Source of the DNA: a bacterium 210917-SL.2.15
GTDB taxonomy: Bacteria > Bacillota > Clostridia > Oscillospirales > Oscillospiraceae
DNA length: 56,593 nt
NCBI GenBank assembly: GCA_020555605.1
Contig: JAJCJC010000017.1
Coordinates: 1 to 56,593, forward strand
Direction of reading: 5' to 3'
The notes beneath the pieces were generated by a model. The model was not told the DNA's origin and ran no database searches. It was given only the letters and a program-made list of their open reading frames with translations. A program made the position numbers and the translations under genes. Below are positions 1 to 8,078 of this stretch, one piece after another (position 1 is the first letter of the stretch; each line of letters opens with the position of its first letter).

Positions 1-43
1 TCTTCTTGTGTCAAGTAGGGACTAAAAAAATTTTGAGAATTTA

Positions 44-83
44 CAAGCCGTTCATAGGTGGACAACCACCCGTGAACGGCTTG
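44..83 (-). terminator. Terminator-like hairpin after the recombinase operon
   Basis: The arms CAAGCCGTTCA (44-54) and TGAACGGCTTG (73-83) pair perfectly, and an inner GGTGG/CCACC stem (57-61, 66-70) extends the hairpin. It lies just past the stop of the last recombinase-operon gene. Read on the minus strand, a run of seven T follows only after a gap (24-30), so termination may be imperfect. Confidence 0.65.
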
Positions 84-91
84 CGTTTTCT

Positions 92-487
92 CTATGCTCT
101 TGTGCCGTGCTTTGTGCGGCGCTTCTTATACGCCGCCGCAAATGCCTCCATCATCGGAGTGACCGGAAGCTCGTTGTCAGGCTTGGACAGATATTCGAAC
201 CGAATGCCGTTCTCCCGAAACTTTCGCTCAAACCTCATGAAAGAGGAAGTGTCCCGACTGATTCGCGAGGTGTCGCGGGTGAGGATCGTACCGATGTCCT
301 GACGCTTGGCTTCGTTCAGCAGGAAGTTCATGATACCTTCCGTATGGACGCCGGAGATGCCGTCTGCCGCCACAGCAGCAGCCACCTCATAGCCTTTGTC
401 CTTCGCATAGCGTTCCAGCTCTTCCCGCTGGTCTGCTGCCGCAAGCTGATCCGCACAGGCAACGCGGATATAAAGAAATACTTTCAT
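92..487 (-). CDS. Small resolvase-domain protein lacking the catalytic serine
   Basis: This 131-residue protein corresponds to the N-terminal resolvase/invertase domain of serine recombinases and has no recombinase, zinc-ribbon or coiled-coil region. The family active-site motif Y-x-R-x-S reads YIRVA at residues 6-10, so the nucleophilic serine is alanine. The downstream arginine-rich segment (TRDTSRISRD) is retained. It is the last gene of the recombinase operon and overlaps the 535-residue recombinase by 4 bp (ATGA), with a GGAG ribosome-binding site inside that gene. A catalytic role is unlikely. An accessory or directionality role in synapsis, or residual decay, are the alternatives. Confidence 0.8.
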   Translation of the reverse strand: MKVFLYIRVACADQLAAADQREELERYAKDKGYEVAAAVAADGISGVHTEGIMNFLLNEAKRQDIGTILTRDTSRISRDTSSFMRFERKFRENGIRFEYLSKPDNELPVTPMMEAFAAAYKKRRTKHGTRA

Positions 488-2091
488 TTGGCTTCTCCTT
501 CTGATGTAGTGAGGAAGTCCTTGAACTTCCAGACGATTTCTATGTTGTCAAGATCGTAAATGTAGACCGCAGAAATGAATGCGTGGGTCAGCTCATAGGT
601 CAGAGCTTTGCAGTCGGCGTACTGTTCGCAGACCGCATCCAGCTTTTCATCTGAACAGGCGGTCTCGGAGTCAAGCTCCTTCATCCGTTCGTGACTGCGC
701 TGGATTACTCCATCGTTTTCAGCAATCTTCACATCCGCTGCCGCCTTCCGCTGAATGTACGCCTCCTTCGTGATGCTTCCGGCTGCATACTTCTCGTAGA
801 GCCTCAGCTTGGACGCCTTGTGCTGCTCGTTCTGCTTTTGCAGATTGCGGATTTTATCAGCACATTCCTTGATGGCAGATTTCCGCAGATCACCGACTTC
901 GCGGTTCTGTATTGCTTCCTTCTGTGCCAAAGCAAGAAACTGAGTAAGGGCATGGAAGACAACCTTCTCAATATCCATTTCCGGAAAGCTCCTGCCAACC
1001 GGACAGTCTGTGTTTCCGTTGTTGACCGAGTGAATGCACTGGAAGTATCGAATGCCAGCCTTGTTCTTTCGGCGTGTCATAGCACGTTTACAGTTACCAC
1101 AGCGGACGAGTCCCTTGAGCGGATAGTCATGCTGCTTGCGCGTGGGATTCCGTCCTCCGCCTCGAATGACCTTCTGAGCAAGCTCAAAGTCTTCCTTGCT
1201 GATAATCGCTTCATGCGTACCTTCTACGATAATCGGCTCATTGACAACACGCTTTTTTGAGCCGACACCGCAGGACTTCATTTTGCGGCTGACCAGTGTT
1301 CCGGTGTAAACAAGGTTTTTGAGGATGTTATAGACCATCACGGTTTCCCAACTGATTTTCTCGCTCATGTTACTGAACTTCTTCTTGTCGGGATGCTTGC
1401 TCTTGAAGTATTGCCCCGGCGTCGGGATGCCGTCATCATTCAGGCTGCGGGCGATCTGAGAGGTGTTGCTGCCTTCCAGCGCCTCGCGGAAAATACGACG
1501 GATCACATCAGCCGCCTCCGGGTCTACGGCAAGTTTGTTCCGAATGGTGGGATGCAGGACGTAGCCGTATGGGGCGTAGCCACCGACATACTTGCCCTGC
1601 TTCATCATCTGGATTTTTGCCGATGTGGTCTTTACGGAAAGGTCTTTGCTGTATGCGGCGTAGATGATGCTGCGCATAACCACTTCCAGACCGCCCGTTG
1701 TGCCTTTGTAATCGTCACTGTCATAGCCGTCGTTGATGGAAATAAAGCGGACGCCCATGAATGGAAAAGTGCATTCCAGATAGTTTCCCGTTTCAATGTA
1801 GTCACGAGAAAAGCGGGAAAAGTCTTTGACGCAGATCAGGTTAATCTCGCCGCGCTTGACCTTCTCCATCATCTGCGTGAACTGAGGACGGTGAAAGTTC
1901 GTGCCGGTATAACCGTCATCCGCAAACTCAGACCGCTGACAGTGAGACAGCTCCGGATGATTGTCAAGAAAGCGATTGATGAGCATACGTTGGTTGCCGA
2001 TGCTGTCACTTTCCGCCTTGCTGCCATAGCCGGTATCTTCATCAGCCATTGAGAGGCGGATGTAGATGCCGATGTTGTATTCCTTGCTCAT
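484..2091 (-). CDS. Large serine recombinase (third of the operon)
   Basis: The 535-residue protein is a site-specific recombinase of the large serine family, which cuts and rejoins DNA through a phosphoserine linkage during ICE excision and integration. The catalytic motif YIRLS is at residues 10-14 and the conserved KDFSRFSRD segment follows near 90-98. The middle recombinase domain contains the family QIARSLNDDGI-type segment. A zinc-ribbon has cysteines in RCGNC and later FQC and DC. A C-terminal coiled coil follows. The start lies one base from the stop of the 568-residue recombinase, with AGGAGG about 8 nt upstream. Which of the three recombinases does excision cannot be told from sequence. 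Confidence 0.93.
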   Translation of the reverse strand: MSKEYNIGIYIRLSMADEDTGYGSKAESDSIGNQRMLINRFLDNHPELSHCQRSEFADDGYTGTNFHRPQFTQMMEKVKRGEINLICVKDFSRFSRDYIETGNYLECTFPFMGVRFISINDGYDSDDYKGTTGGLEVVMRSIIYAAYSKDLSVKTTSAKIQMMKQGKYVGGYAPYGYVLHPTIRNKLAVDPEAADVIRRIFREALEGSNTSQIARSLNDDGIPTPGQYFKSKHPDKKKFSNMSEKISWETVMVYNILKNLVYTGTLVSRKMKSCGVGSKKRVVNEPIIVEGTHEAIISKEDFELAQKVIRGGGRNPTRKQHDYPLKGLVRCGNCKRAMTRRKNKAGIRYFQCIHSVNNGNTDCPVGRSFPEMDIEKVVFHALTQFLALAQKEAIQNREVGDLRKSAIKECADKIRNLQKQNEQHKASKLRLYEKYAAGSITKEAYIQRKAAADVKIAENDGVIQRSHERMKELDSETACSDEKLDAVCEQYADCKALTYELTHAFISAVYIYDLDNIEIVWKFKDFLTTSEGEAK

Positions 2092-3798
2092 TTACATCGC
2101 CTCCTGTACTTCCTTGATGCTCTGAACGGTCAGAGCGTAAATATCGCCGTATTTCATGACCAGCTCGATTGAGCCGTCCTCATGGACTTTCACAAGCTCT
2201 ACGGACTCGTCAACCAACTCATGAGAGAGCATCGTTGCACCGCTGACGGATTTCATCAGCGTGAGCCACTTGTTGTCCTCGGACATTGCCTCGGCAAACT
2301 TTACCTTCCGCTGAACCGCTTCATCCAACCGCCGTGAAAGATCGACATACTGCTCATCGTAGGCTTTCTTGGCAAAGGCGTATTCCTCTTCATCGAGAAT
2401 GCCTTCCGTGAAGTCCTCATAGAGCCGAGTACGCTTCTTGGAGATGCCGCTGAGTTTCAGATTCAGGCTTGTGATGAGCGCATTCTGCTGATCGCGGATG
2501 CTGCGTTCGCCTTCGCTGTTTCTCAGCTTGGCAAGCAGCTTGTCGTAATTGAGAGCCGCCTTGACTTGAAGCTGGATCGCCGCAAGCACGTCGGCTTCGA
2601 GTTTGTCCTGCCGCGTATAGTGTGGCGTACAGAGATTGCCGCGCTTGACGGATGAACTGCACTCATAGAAGGCGTACCATGCGCCGTCCTTGCGCTTGTC
2701 AACGCGCTTGCGATGGAAATAGAGCTTCCTGCCGCAGTCTGCGCAGACGATTTTGTCTTCAAAGAGATTGATTAGTGTAGCACGGATTTTCTCCGTGCGC
2801 TCCATCTTCTCAATCCTTGTCCTTGCAGCAGCGTCGCGCAGCTCTTGTACCTTTTGGAAGTCCTCACGGGAAATAATCGCCTCGTGAGTATTGGGAAAAA
2901 CAATCCATTCCTCGCGGTCGATATGCTGATTCTTGACGCCCTTGTAGATGGCGTTCAGCGTCCGTCCGAGAACGGTATCTCCGACGTAATGGGGATTATC
3001 CAGAATGGTAGTGAGTGAAGACTTGTTCCAAATCTTCTTTGCCGTAGCATTGCCTGTGCGGACGCCGACCTGATATTTCTGAAACTCCGGATTGGGCGCG
3101 TTCATTGCATCAAGCCGGTCTGCAATCGCAGGAAGGGACAATCCTTCAATTTTCCATTGGAAAATCTTCCGGACAATCGGTGCGGTTTCTTCATCGAAAA
3201 CCATATTGCTGTGTTCTTCATCCCAGCGATAACCATACGGGAGATTGCGCTTCTTGAACTCTCCACTTTCCATCTGTGCTTTGAGCGCAGTAGAAACCTT
3301 GCGGGAGATGTCCTTCGAGTAAAGGGTGTTGATCATGTTTTGCAGAGGGATGATGAGGCTTTCGCCGGAGCCGTCCGTATCAAAGTTGTCGTAGTTCTCT
3401 TTGATAGCGATAAACCGAAGCCCGATCTGCGGAAAGACCCGTTCCAGATAGGTTCCAGCCTCGATGTAGTCACGCCCGAACCGGCTGAGATCACGAACTA
3501 CAAGGCACTTGATCCTGCCGGTGCGGATGTCGTTCATCAGCCGGTTGAACTCCGGTCTATCAAAAACCGTTCCTGTTCGTCCGTTGTCCACATAGGTATC
3601 TATCAGATTCAGGTAGGGACGCTCTGCAATGTAGGACTTGCAAATCTCAATCTGATTTGCGATGACATCCACCTTTTCGGACTTGCCGCTGTTTTCAACG
3701 GAAAGACGGGCATAGATGGCTGTTGAGAAGACCTCGGAAGAAACAGGTTCGATAACCGGCTCTTCGACTGCAATTTGTTTTCTGCTTTTTCTTGCCAT
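2092..3798 (-). CDS. Large serine recombinase (second of the operon)
   Basis: The 568-residue large serine recombinase has the catalytic motif YARLS at residues 29-33, preceded by a basic extension of about 25 residues not seen in its neighbours. The conserved VVRDLSRFGRDYIEAG segment follows. A recombinase domain, a zinc-ribbon (VCADCG, then YEC and LC) and a C-terminal coiled coil complete the family layout. AAAGGAGGG precedes the ATG by about 8 nt. It lies 15 bp after the 544-residue recombinase and abuts the 535-residue one, so the three are surely co-transcribed and probably act as a set. Confidence 0.93.
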   Translation of the reverse strand: MARKSRKQIAVEEPVIEPVSSEVFSTAIYARLSVENSGKSEKVDVIANQIEICKSYIAERPYLNLIDTYVDNGRTGTVFDRPEFNRLMNDIRTGRIKCLVVRDLSRFGRDYIEAGTYLERVFPQIGLRFIAIKENYDNFDTDGSGESLIIPLQNMINTLYSKDISRKVSTALKAQMESGEFKKRNLPYGYRWDEEHSNMVFDEETAPIVRKIFQWKIEGLSLPAIADRLDAMNAPNPEFQKYQVGVRTGNATAKKIWNKSSLTTILDNPHYVGDTVLGRTLNAIYKGVKNQHIDREEWIVFPNTHEAIISREDFQKVQELRDAAARTRIEKMERTEKIRATLINLFEDKIVCADCGRKLYFHRKRVDKRKDGAWYAFYECSSSVKRGNLCTPHYTRQDKLEADVLAAIQLQVKAALNYDKLLAKLRNSEGERSIRDQQNALITSLNLKLSGISKKRTRLYEDFTEGILDEEEYAFAKKAYDEQYVDLSRRLDEAVQRKVKFAEAMSEDNKWLTLMKSVSGATMLSHELVDESVELVKVHEDGSIELVMKYGDIYALTVQSIKEVQEAM

Positions 3799-3813
3799 TT
3801 GCTCATCCCTCCT

Positions 3814-5448
3814 TTATACGGCAATATCCAGTTCGTCGGCATAGCCGAGAATGTATTCAAGCGTCTGCTGGTATTCGTCCCTATATTTGAAGACGATTTC
3901 GATTGCATGGTTTTCGTGAATCAGGATGCGGTCAACCAACGACATCAGCACACGGCGGTTCAGCTCTTCGACGTTTTCATACTGCTTGAAAAGCGTCACC
4001 CAGTTTCGTTCAGTCGTACCGGTTGTCACCGTCTGCTTCATTTCTTTTTTAACCCGCAGAAGCGCGTCCTGCTTGCCCTCAATGATTTTGGTGTAGCTGT
4101 TGCGGAACTCGAAGTATTCCGATTTATCAATGACGCCGCCGATGAAGTTCTCGTAAAGCCCCAGCTTGAGCTTTTGGTACCGTTCAATCTCTTCCTCGAT
4201 TTTGGAGATCTGAGCTTCGTAATTGAAAGCCTTACGGCTCTGAGACGGAAGCCGTTCTATCATCGCAAGCGCGTGTTCCAGATTGATGACAAGCTCGATC
4301 TGGTCATGAATGGCACGGAAGACCTTCTCTTCAACCTCTTTTGCGGCGATGCTGTGCGGGCTGCACGTCCGGCTGTGCTTATTGGTGGAGCAGACGTAGT
4401 AGATATACTTTTTCGTCTTCGACGGGACGGTCTTGCGGATCATTGGCTGCTGACAGTCTCCGCAGAACAGGAAGCCGGAAAACAGATGCGCTTCGTCCTG
4501 ATCGGGTGAGCAGCGCATATCCCGCTGCATCATGACCTTGACTGCCATGAAGTCCTCGTAGGACACAAGAGCTTCATGCGCATTTTCAACCTTGACCCAC
4601 TCGGATTCATCCTTGCTTTTCACGACGCGGACTTTGTAGTTGGGAGTGCCTCGCTTGCCCTGAGCCAGAACGCCGATATAAACCTCGTTGGTGAGAATAC
4701 GCTGGACGGCTTTATATGTCCATTTTGCGGTATCGCTGGTCTTGAAGACGGTATCAAACTTCACACCGGCGGAATGCTTGTATTCCATTGGGGACAGGAC
4801 GCCCATCTGGTTCAGACGCTTTGCAATACGTCCGATGGAGAAGCCGTCCTTGTACATGGAAAAGATCATCTGCACATATTCGCTGACCGCTTCATCCACG
4901 ATGAGCTGGTTTTTGTTCTCCGGCGATTTCATGTAACCGTAAGGCGCAAACGAGCCGACGAACTCACCGCTCTTCTGCTTGACTTCCAGACTGCTTCGGA
5001 TTTTCATGGAGATGTCCTTGCAGTAAGAATCGTTAATCAGGTTTTTGAACGGGATAACAAAGGAGTCGGACTGCGGATCACCGGTCAGACTGTCATACGC
5101 ATCATTGATTGCGATGAAGCGAATGCCGAGCTGCGGGAAAATCTTCTCAATGTAGCGTCCGCCGTCGATGTAGTTTCTTGAGAAGCGGCTGAGATCCTTG
5201 ACTACAATGCAGTCAAGCGCACCCTTGCGGATTGCCTCTTCCAGCTTTTTGAACTGAGGACGATTGAAGGAAACGCCGCTGTAACCGTCATCCACAAACG
5301 GCTCACAGACCAGCTCCAAATCCTCATGTCTTGCGATATAGTCCTCGCAGATAGCTCTCTGACTGGCGATGGAGTTGCTTTCTACTTTGTCTCCATCCTC
5401 ACGGGACAGACGGCAGTAGATCGCCGTGCGGTAAACCTTATCTGGCAT
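3814..5448 (-). CDS. Large serine recombinase (first of the operon)
   Basis: The 544-residue large serine recombinase has the catalytic motif YCRLS at residues 11-15 and the VVKDLSRFSRNYIDGG segment near 85-100. The recombinase domain is in the middle, then a zinc-ribbon (FCGDC, later YVC and TC), and a coiled-coil C-terminus rich in E, K and Y. It is the first gene of the recombinase operon. CGGAGGT lies 8 nt before the ATG, and the promoter at 5599-5627 reads into it through a leader of about 140 nt. The family includes TnpX/TndX-like enzymes that mobilise clostridial transposons. Confidence 0.93.
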   Translation of the reverse strand: MPDKVYRTAIYCRLSREDGDKVESNSIASQRAICEDYIARHEDLELVCEPFVDDGYSGVSFNRPQFKKLEEAIRKGALDCIVVKDLSRFSRNYIDGGRYIEKIFPQLGIRFIAINDAYDSLTGDPQSDSFVIPFKNLINDSYCKDISMKIRSSLEVKQKSGEFVGSFAPYGYMKSPENKNQLIVDEAVSEYVQMIFSMYKDGFSIGRIAKRLNQMGVLSPMEYKHSAGVKFDTVFKTSDTAKWTYKAVQRILTNEVYIGVLAQGKRGTPNYKVRVVKSKDESEWVKVENAHEALVSYEDFMAVKVMMQRDMRCSPDQDEAHLFSGFLFCGDCQQPMIRKTVPSKTKKYIYYVCSTNKHSRTCSPHSIAAKEVEEKVFRAIHDQIELVINLEHALAMIERLPSQSRKAFNYEAQISKIEEEIERYQKLKLGLYENFIGGVIDKSEYFEFRNSYTKIIEGKQDALLRVKKEMKQTVTTGTTERNWVTLFKQYENVEELNRRVLMSLVDRILIHENHAIEIVFKYRDEYQQTLEYILGYADELDIAV

Positions 5449-5475
5449 AAAAATAACCTCCGTTTTTCTGTTTGG

Positions 5476-5609
5476 TGTGGTACATCAAATCAGAAAGACG
5501 AAGGCTTGCTTCAACTCTTATGAAGAGAAACACGAAAGCGCCACATGACCATCAGGGCAAGCGGCTTAATCCGTATTCTTCTTTTTTTGACCGATTTCAT
5601 TATACCACA
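5476..5609 (+). repeat. Left copy of a leader/terminator-like cassette
   Basis: This gene-free stretch shares ordered blocks with the right end of the window in inverted orientation: AAATCAGAAAGAC (5487-5499), GGCTTAATCC (5563-5572, one mismatch to the right copy) and an exact 17-nt CTTCTTTTTTTGACCGA (5578-5594). It is bounded by the inverted repeat TGTGGTA (5476-5482) and TACCACA (5603-5609). GCTTGC and GCAAGC inside can form a stem before the T-run. The function is unknown. It lies antisense to the leader of the first recombinase gene. Confidence 0.55.
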
Positions 5610-5627
5610 GGCTCAATCGCTTGTCCA
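5599..5627 (-). promoter_or_regulatory. Promoter for the recombinase operon
   Basis: On the minus strand a TGGACA -35 box (5622-5627) and a perfect TATAAT -10 box (5599-5604) are separated by 17 bp. They read toward the first recombinase gene, giving a leader of roughly 140 nt. The -10 box overlaps the right edge of the repeat cassette at 5476-5609. Confidence 0.7.
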
Positions 5628-5662
5628 TAGAACCGGGTGAAAAGATTCAGACTGTTCATAAA

Positions 5663-5905
5663 TCAAAGACCTCTCAGATAGTGTTCCAGACAATCTTCCA
5701 TTGTCGTGTCCGTCTCGGCGAAGCTGATCTTCACCACTGTCTTCCCGTCCAGATAACAATAAGGATTTCTGATCTGCTTGATGAACTCCCTCAGCCTGTC
5801 CTCTCGCGGTGCCGCAGGATCAAGCCGGATGCTGCTTCTCTGAACGAGTGTGCTTCGGTCAACCGTTTTCGGGCTGACATTTTTCATTGTTTCAATGCCC
5901 ATCAT
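5663..5905 (-). CDS. Small conserved ICE protein (DUF6870-like)
   Basis: This 80-residue acidic/basic mixed protein has no membrane segment. Its C-terminal half (around IRNPYCYLDGKTVVKISF and LEDCLEHYL-like residues) resembles small proteins commonly found beside recombinase genes of Firmicute ICEs, which I recall as DUF6870. The function is unknown. AGGAGGTG is 8 nt before the ATG. It precedes the recombinase operon on the same strand and follows a long structured leader, so it may be the first product of the integration region. Confidence 0.75.
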   Translation of the reverse strand: MMGIETMKNVSPKTVDRSTLVQRSSIRLDPAAPREDRLREFIKQIRNPYCYLDGKTVVKISFAETDTTMEDCLEHYLRGL

Positions 5906-6214
5906 ATTCTAAGCACCTCCTGTTTCGTGAAAATATTCAGGACAAAAGGATATGGCAGAGCATCTTGTGAAGATACCCTGCCACATAGTTTTCATCCTGA
6001 AACTATATAGTAAGTTTCTTTTGGGTTTGTTTCATTGTCCGGCATATTTGCAGCTCGCGCCCCTGCCAGAAGAACTTTGTAGTTCCGGGAATGCTGCGGA
6101 CTACCAATGGTCAATCGGTATCATGGGACTCTCACCCCTCCGAGGATCGCTCCGAGCCGCCCCTTCAAAGAAAAGACGGAAGTATCATTATACCCGGCAT
6201 CTGCATCGTCGCAA
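5906..6214 (-). promoter_or_regulatory. Promoter and long structured leader
   Basis: No gene is seen here. On the minus strand TTGCGA (6209-6214), a 16-bp spacer and TATAAT (6187-6192) form a promoter, giving a leader of about 275 nt before the 80-residue gene. The leader can form several hairpins: GGG/CCC around a GTGAGAG loop, GAACT/AGTTC, and a near-perfect stem at 5953-5983 (TGGCAG outer arms, ATCTT/AAGAT inner arms). It matches no riboswitch I can name. The rest of the gap (6215-6372) holds further small hairpins only. Confidence 0.45.
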
Positions 6215-6372
6215 GCAGCCGCACCACACGACTGTTATAGCTCTCCGGTGGTCGCTCACTCCCTTTCGGGAGGTCTTGGCGTCGGAAGCTGTGTTGCTTC
6301 GCAGAAGCGGAAAGATCCGCAGCACTGAACTATTCAGTTTTCAAGGAACAGCGAAGTGGTCTGATTGACCCT

Positions 6373-6415
6373 TTCACTTTACAACGGACATCTTTTTGCC
6401 GTTTGTTGAGTACCG
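6373..6415 (-). repeat. Two-block conserved motif, copy A
   Basis: On the minus strand CGGTACTCAACAAACG (6400-6415), 9 variable bases and TGTCCGTTGTAAAGTGAA (6373-6390) begin just after the sigma-like gene stop. The same blocks with the same 9-nt spacing occur on the plus strand at 23806-23848. The blocks form an imperfect dyad. The role is unknown; a protein-binding site is the simplest guess. Confidence 0.75.
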
Positions 6416-6416
6416 C

Positions 6417-6899
6417 TCAAAAAATTTTTTGAAATTTTTTCTGCACCGCTGCTTTGAGGTCAAATGCAGCTCTGATGCCGATGCCTTTCCTCCGGGCAAA
6501 CTCTCGAAGAGTCAGCCCCTCACGGGTCATCGCAAGATACAATTCGCGCTGCTTCTCGGTCAGAATAGAAAGAAGCTCCTTCTCTTTGAGGGCGGTGATC
6601 AGTTCCTCCATGCAGTCGCGGGAGTCTGCCAGCCATGTAGCGGACTTCACATCGTCCTCCGGCATAGCGTCAAGGGACAGCACGGTATCAGAAATTTTCT
6701 CTGCGCCGTCCTCATCCTCAGAGGTGTTGTCAGAGCCATACGAGCGTCTGATCCGCTTTTCCTCTGCGCGAAGGATTCTCATAACCTTGCGGTCAACCTC
6801 GGAAACTTCGCCGGTTCGTTTCACGCGAACCATGCACTTGCCGTCCTCCGTAGTCCAGAGGTCGTAATCGAACGCGATAGGGGTTTTAGGGATTTTCAT
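6417..6899 (-). CDS. Sigma-70-like RNA polymerase factor of the ICE
   Basis: The 160-residue protein ends in a helix-turn-helix resembling sigma-70 region 4 (LTEKQRELYLAMTREGLTL, then the REFARRKGIG recognition region, residues about 113-140). The N-terminal half is charged, and a full region 2 is not obvious. Proteins of this type are common in Tn1549-like elements and probably direct transcription of element genes, but that is inference. The start ATG has AAAGGA 7 nt upstream, partly inside a hairpin (6910-6932) that could mask it. The end of the gene is an A6T6 tract, a possible slippery site. Confidence 0.75.
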   Translation of the reverse strand: MKIPKTPIAFDYDLWTTEDGKCMVRVKRTGEVSEVDRKVMRILRAEEKRIRRSYGSDNTSEDEDGAEKISDTVLSLDAMPEDDVKSATWLADSRDCMEELITALKEKELLSILTEKQRELYLAMTREGLTLREFARRKGIGIRAAFDLKAAVQKKFQKIF

Positions 6900-6946
6900 T
6901 GTTCATCCTTTCCGCTGCGCGGGAGCAGCGGGAAGGGTGAAGACAG

Positions 6947-7052
6947 AAAAAGAGCCGCATGACGGTGAGGTTTGAATCCCATGCCGATAAAACAGAGTAA
7001 TTACACTCTGTCTCATGCGGCATTAGGATGACTTCACCTATCAGGCGGCTCC
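6947..7052 (-). promoter_or_regulatory. Attenuator-like structured RNA ahead of the sigma-like gene
   Basis: In the 208-bp gap between the zinc-ribbon and sigma-like genes, minus-strand arms GCCGCATGA (7013-7021) and TCATGCGGC (6954-6962) form a stem followed by a five-T run (6947-6951), a terminator shape. An inner hairpin ACAGAGT/ACTCTGT lies at 6992-7011. A competing pair ATGCCG (7018-7023) with CGGCAT (6981-6986) would break the terminator stem. This looks like a switchable attenuator. No known riboswitch class was recognised. Confidence 0.5.
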
Positions 7053-7107
7053 ACAGCTCAGCTATGACATATATTTTATTTTAGAACAGAGGCTTGTCCT
7101 CTGGTTC

Positions 7108-7356
7108 TTACTTGGTACGCGGTCGCAGTCTTCTCATATTCAGCACATCAAAGACTGTGATCCGCCCGCATTTCTTGCACTTTGATTCTACATGACCTCT
7201 CGTGTCTTCGTAGACAGCAATGGCATTATGCTGACAATAGGGACATTTCAGGTATCGGGGCTTCTGCTGGGAAATGGCAACTCTTGCCCTGCGGATTTTT
7301 TCGATCAGCTCCGGCGTCGGTTCCTGAACCCGAATGGATGCTCTCTTCATTACCAC
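7108..7356 (-). CDS. Small zinc-ribbon protein
   Basis: This 82-residue basic protein carries four cysteines in two pairs, CPYC (about residues 38-41) and CKKC (about 59-62), a typical zinc-ribbon, with arginine-rich ends. It could bind nucleic acid. It overlaps the metallopeptidase gene by 7 bp and is translated in the same operon as the sigma-like gene downstream. The specific function is not recognisable. Confidence 0.75.
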   Translation of the reverse strand: MVMKRASIRVQEPTPELIEKIRRARVAISQQKPRYLKCPYCQHNAIAVYEDTRGHVESKCKKCGRITVFDVLNMRRLRPRTK

Positions 7357-8078
7357 ACCTCCAATGGGTCAACATACTCACTGAATGGACGATCTACCAT
7401 GTAGCCGAGCTGACGAAGGCGGATAGACGCCGTTGTCTTGGAGACACCGAACAACCGGCAGAAAAGGCGCAGCGTTAAGTGATCACCATACGAATACCTC
7501 CCCTCGTAATTGATCAGCGGCGTTTCTGCAAACCGACGCATTGCCAGGTCAACCTCTTTTTGAGGAAGCAGGATCGCCGCGCCCAAGACATTTGCTTGCC
7601 ACTCGTTCCAGTCCTCGCGGGTTTTCAGCTCTCGCGGCGTATAGGCTGTCCGTGCGGAATATTTCATTTCGCAGGAAGCCTTTACCTCTTCCGATTCCAA
7701 TTGGAAGAGAATCTGATGGGCGCACTCGTGGGCAAGGGTAAATCTGCGCTTGGCGCAGAGCCGCTGCACGTTGCCGGATCGAATGAAGCTCTCGTCCAAG
7801 ATGACCTGATTACGCTTCAAAGCCAGTGTGCGCGTAATACCAAGTTCCGTGATCTTGTACTCAGTGTCGGCATAGGCAGTGACACCGCAGATGCTTCCGT
7901 CCGGCGAGAGACGGGCGAATGATACGCGAAGACCGAGATAGTTCTTTGCAAACTGATCAATGGGTGTTGGCAAAGCTGATCGGTCGGGCTTGTCCGCCTC
8001 ATCCCCGAAAAAGAACCGGTTGAAGTCCTTCGTTGTTGATGCTGCAATTTCTTCAAGTTGGCGCTGGGATAAAATCAT
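7350..8078 (-). CDS. ImmA/IrrE-family metallopeptidase with C-terminal helix-turn-helix
   Basis: The HExxH zinc motif appears as HECAH within FTLAHECAHQILF. In this family such peptidases typically cleave a partner repressor, as ImmA does for ImmR in ICEBs1. The C-terminal part (LRLFCRLFGVSKTTASIRLRQLGY) looks like a helix-turn-helix. I chose the ATG at 8078 (242 residues) because AGGAGG lies 10 nt before it and it overlaps the upstream stop by 4 bp; the frame stays open further upstream but that part lies over the neighbouring gene. Its substrate could be the XRE repressor encoded divergently at 8605. Confidence 0.85.
   Translation of the reverse strand: MILSQRQLEEIAASTTKDFNRFFFGDEADKPDRSALPTPIDQFAKNYLGLRVSFARLSPDGSICGVTAYADTEYKITELGITRTLALKRNQVILDESFIRSGNVQRLCAKRRFTLAHECAHQILFQLESEEVKASCEMKYSARTAYTPRELKTREDWNEWQANVLGAAILLPQKEVDLAMRRFAETPLINYEGRYSYGDHLTLRLFCRLFGVSKTTASIRLRQLGYMVDRPFSEYVDPLEVW

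Noticed and set aside
1..17. Outward TTGACA-like -35 box on the minus strand near the left edge
   Set aside because: Its -10 box would lie outside the window, so a promoter cannot be judged.
5906..6214. Group II intron or cobalamin-type riboswitch suggested by GGTGAGAGTCCC
   Set aside because: No intron domain V, reverse transcriptase, or cobalamin-box core was found.
6947..7052. A tRNA-like T-arm (GGGATTCAAACCTC) in the structured region
   Set aside because: The flanking bases do not form the required 5-bp arm, and no acceptor stem or anticodon arm is present.
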